Shown here one piece after another: positions 51,969 through 52,431 of a stretch of DNA of 52,431 nucleotides. The notes under the pieces are model-generated. The model saw only the letters and a program-made list of their open reading frames with translations. It ran no database searches and was not told where the DNA came from. The stretch is taken from assembly GCA_937911865.1 (NCBI GenBank), contig CALDSK010000075.1, positions 1 to 52,431 on the forward strand. Direction: 5' to 3'. Origin of the DNA: an uncultured Synechococcus sp. (lineage in GTDB: Bacteria; Cyanobacteriota; Cyanobacteriia; Phormidesmidales; Phormidesmidaceae). The position numbers were made by a program, and so were the translations under genes. Numbering within the stretch: position 1 is the stretch's first letter; every line of letters begins with the position of its first letter.

Positions 51969-52382
51969 GTGAAACCACTTGTTGCTATCTTGGGTGAGCA
52001 TTCACCAACCTTTAAGCCTCACGCCGCGACTGACGCCGCGATCCCCCACTCTTGTCAGCAATTGTCACTGTCAGTAGATAGCAAATGGGTTTCAACAGAA
52101 GACATTAGTCGCTCACTGCTAGAGACCGTATCTGGTATCTGGGTTGCGCCTGGTAGTCCATACAAGAATATGGATAAGATGCTGGAAGCCATTCGCTACG
52201 CAAGAGAAAACCATGTGCCCTGTCTAGGAACCTGCGGAGGGTTTCAGCACATTATTCTGGAGTATGCTCGCCATGTTCTTCACTTCAAAGACGCACAAAG
52301 TCAAGAGAACGACCCATATGCCTCACAGCTATTCATCTCTCAATTAGCTTGTTCACTAGCAGGTCAAACAATGCAATTATAG
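51969..52382 (+). CDS. CTP synthase-like glutamine amidotransferase, apparently truncated
   Basis: A 137-residue frame that begins VAILGEHSPTFKPHAATDAA. It then has GIWVAPGSPYKNMDKMLEAI and the nucleophile elbow CLGTCGGFQHIILEYAR with the catalytic Cys. NDPYASQLFISQLACSLAGQ follows before TAG. Relatives of this class I amidotransferase family usually continue for roughly another 90-100 residues containing the catalytic His and Glu; here they are missing. Neither other frame after the stop restores an obvious continuation in the 49 bases left. It may be a truncated pseudogene or decayed beyond the window. It starts with GTG or ATG around 51969, after CAGGAG, divergent from LysR. Confidence 0.7.
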   Translation: MKPLVAILGEHSPTFKPHAATDAAIPHSCQQLSLSVDSKWVSTEDISRSLLETVSGIWVAPGSPYKNMDKMLEAIRYARENHVPCLGTCGGFQHIILEYARHVLHFKDAQSQENDPYASQLFISQLACSLAGQTMQL

Positions 52383-52431
52383 CGGTTCTCACTTGAGTGA
52401 GGTACAGTAGCAGCGGTAAGCAAACCAGTGC

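Overview
The window reads as cyanobacterial chromosome. The octamer GCGATCGC (HIP1, for example at 1073-1080) and its core recur throughout on both strands. The gene set also fits: an AMIN-type TonB receptor, a cyanobacterial TonB, a modular polyketide synthase and several small conserved cyanobacterial proteins. Composition is close to even GC. I saw no rRNA, tRNA, CRISPR array, transposase or prophage. The genus cannot be fixed from the sequence; a filamentous or Leptolyngbya-like lineage is a guess.

Layout. 1-6800 is a siderophore locus on the plus strand: AraC regulator (cut by the window edge), TonB-dependent receptor, binding lipoprotein, MFS exporter and ABC ATPase, with no permease in view. 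7060-10360 holds a metallo-beta-lactamase-fold protein with altered metal ligands, phosphofructokinase and a multipass membrane protein. 10650-22340 is a biosynthetic block: a LeuD-LeuC fusion, a LeuA/NifV-type Claisen-condensing enzyme, and a 2900-residue polyketide synthase with an adenylating loading domain and no release domain. 22390-32500 has a TAXI-type binding protein and then a nearly complete TonB uptake system: TonB, binding lipoprotein, heme/siderophore receptor, a dead histidine-kinase fragment, ABC ATPase, permease, ExbD and ExbB. ExbB is split by an in-frame TAA.

32780-39280 carries pyrophosphatase, a small membrane protein, a helix-turn-helix protein, a Cache-domain histidine kinase, a glycosyltransferase and a degenerate GIY-YIG-like protein. 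39800-43610 is a LysR regulator divergent from a three-gene oxidoreductase operon. 43740-45300 is an uncharacterised operon (coiled coil, basic protein, HNH). 45600-47930 is an ABC-2 exporter. 48050-49920 holds two tandem adenylate kinase-thioredoxin fusions, one with a ruined kinase site. The right end has a DUF5946-like protein, a second LysR regulator and a truncated glutamine-amidotransferase-like gene.

Three observations stand out. (1) Arrays of a TGAGACT/AGTCTCA motif, stepped by 20-21 bp (two helical turns) or paired at 12 bp, fill three separate intergenic regions; one lies directly upstream of the helix-turn-helix gene. (2) Adenylate kinase-thioredoxin fusions occur as a functional/pseudokinase pair. 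(3) At least a dozen gaps carry short tandem duplications of 12-16 bp with unrelated unit sequences. Functional calls rest on recognising motifs by eye; no database search was possible.
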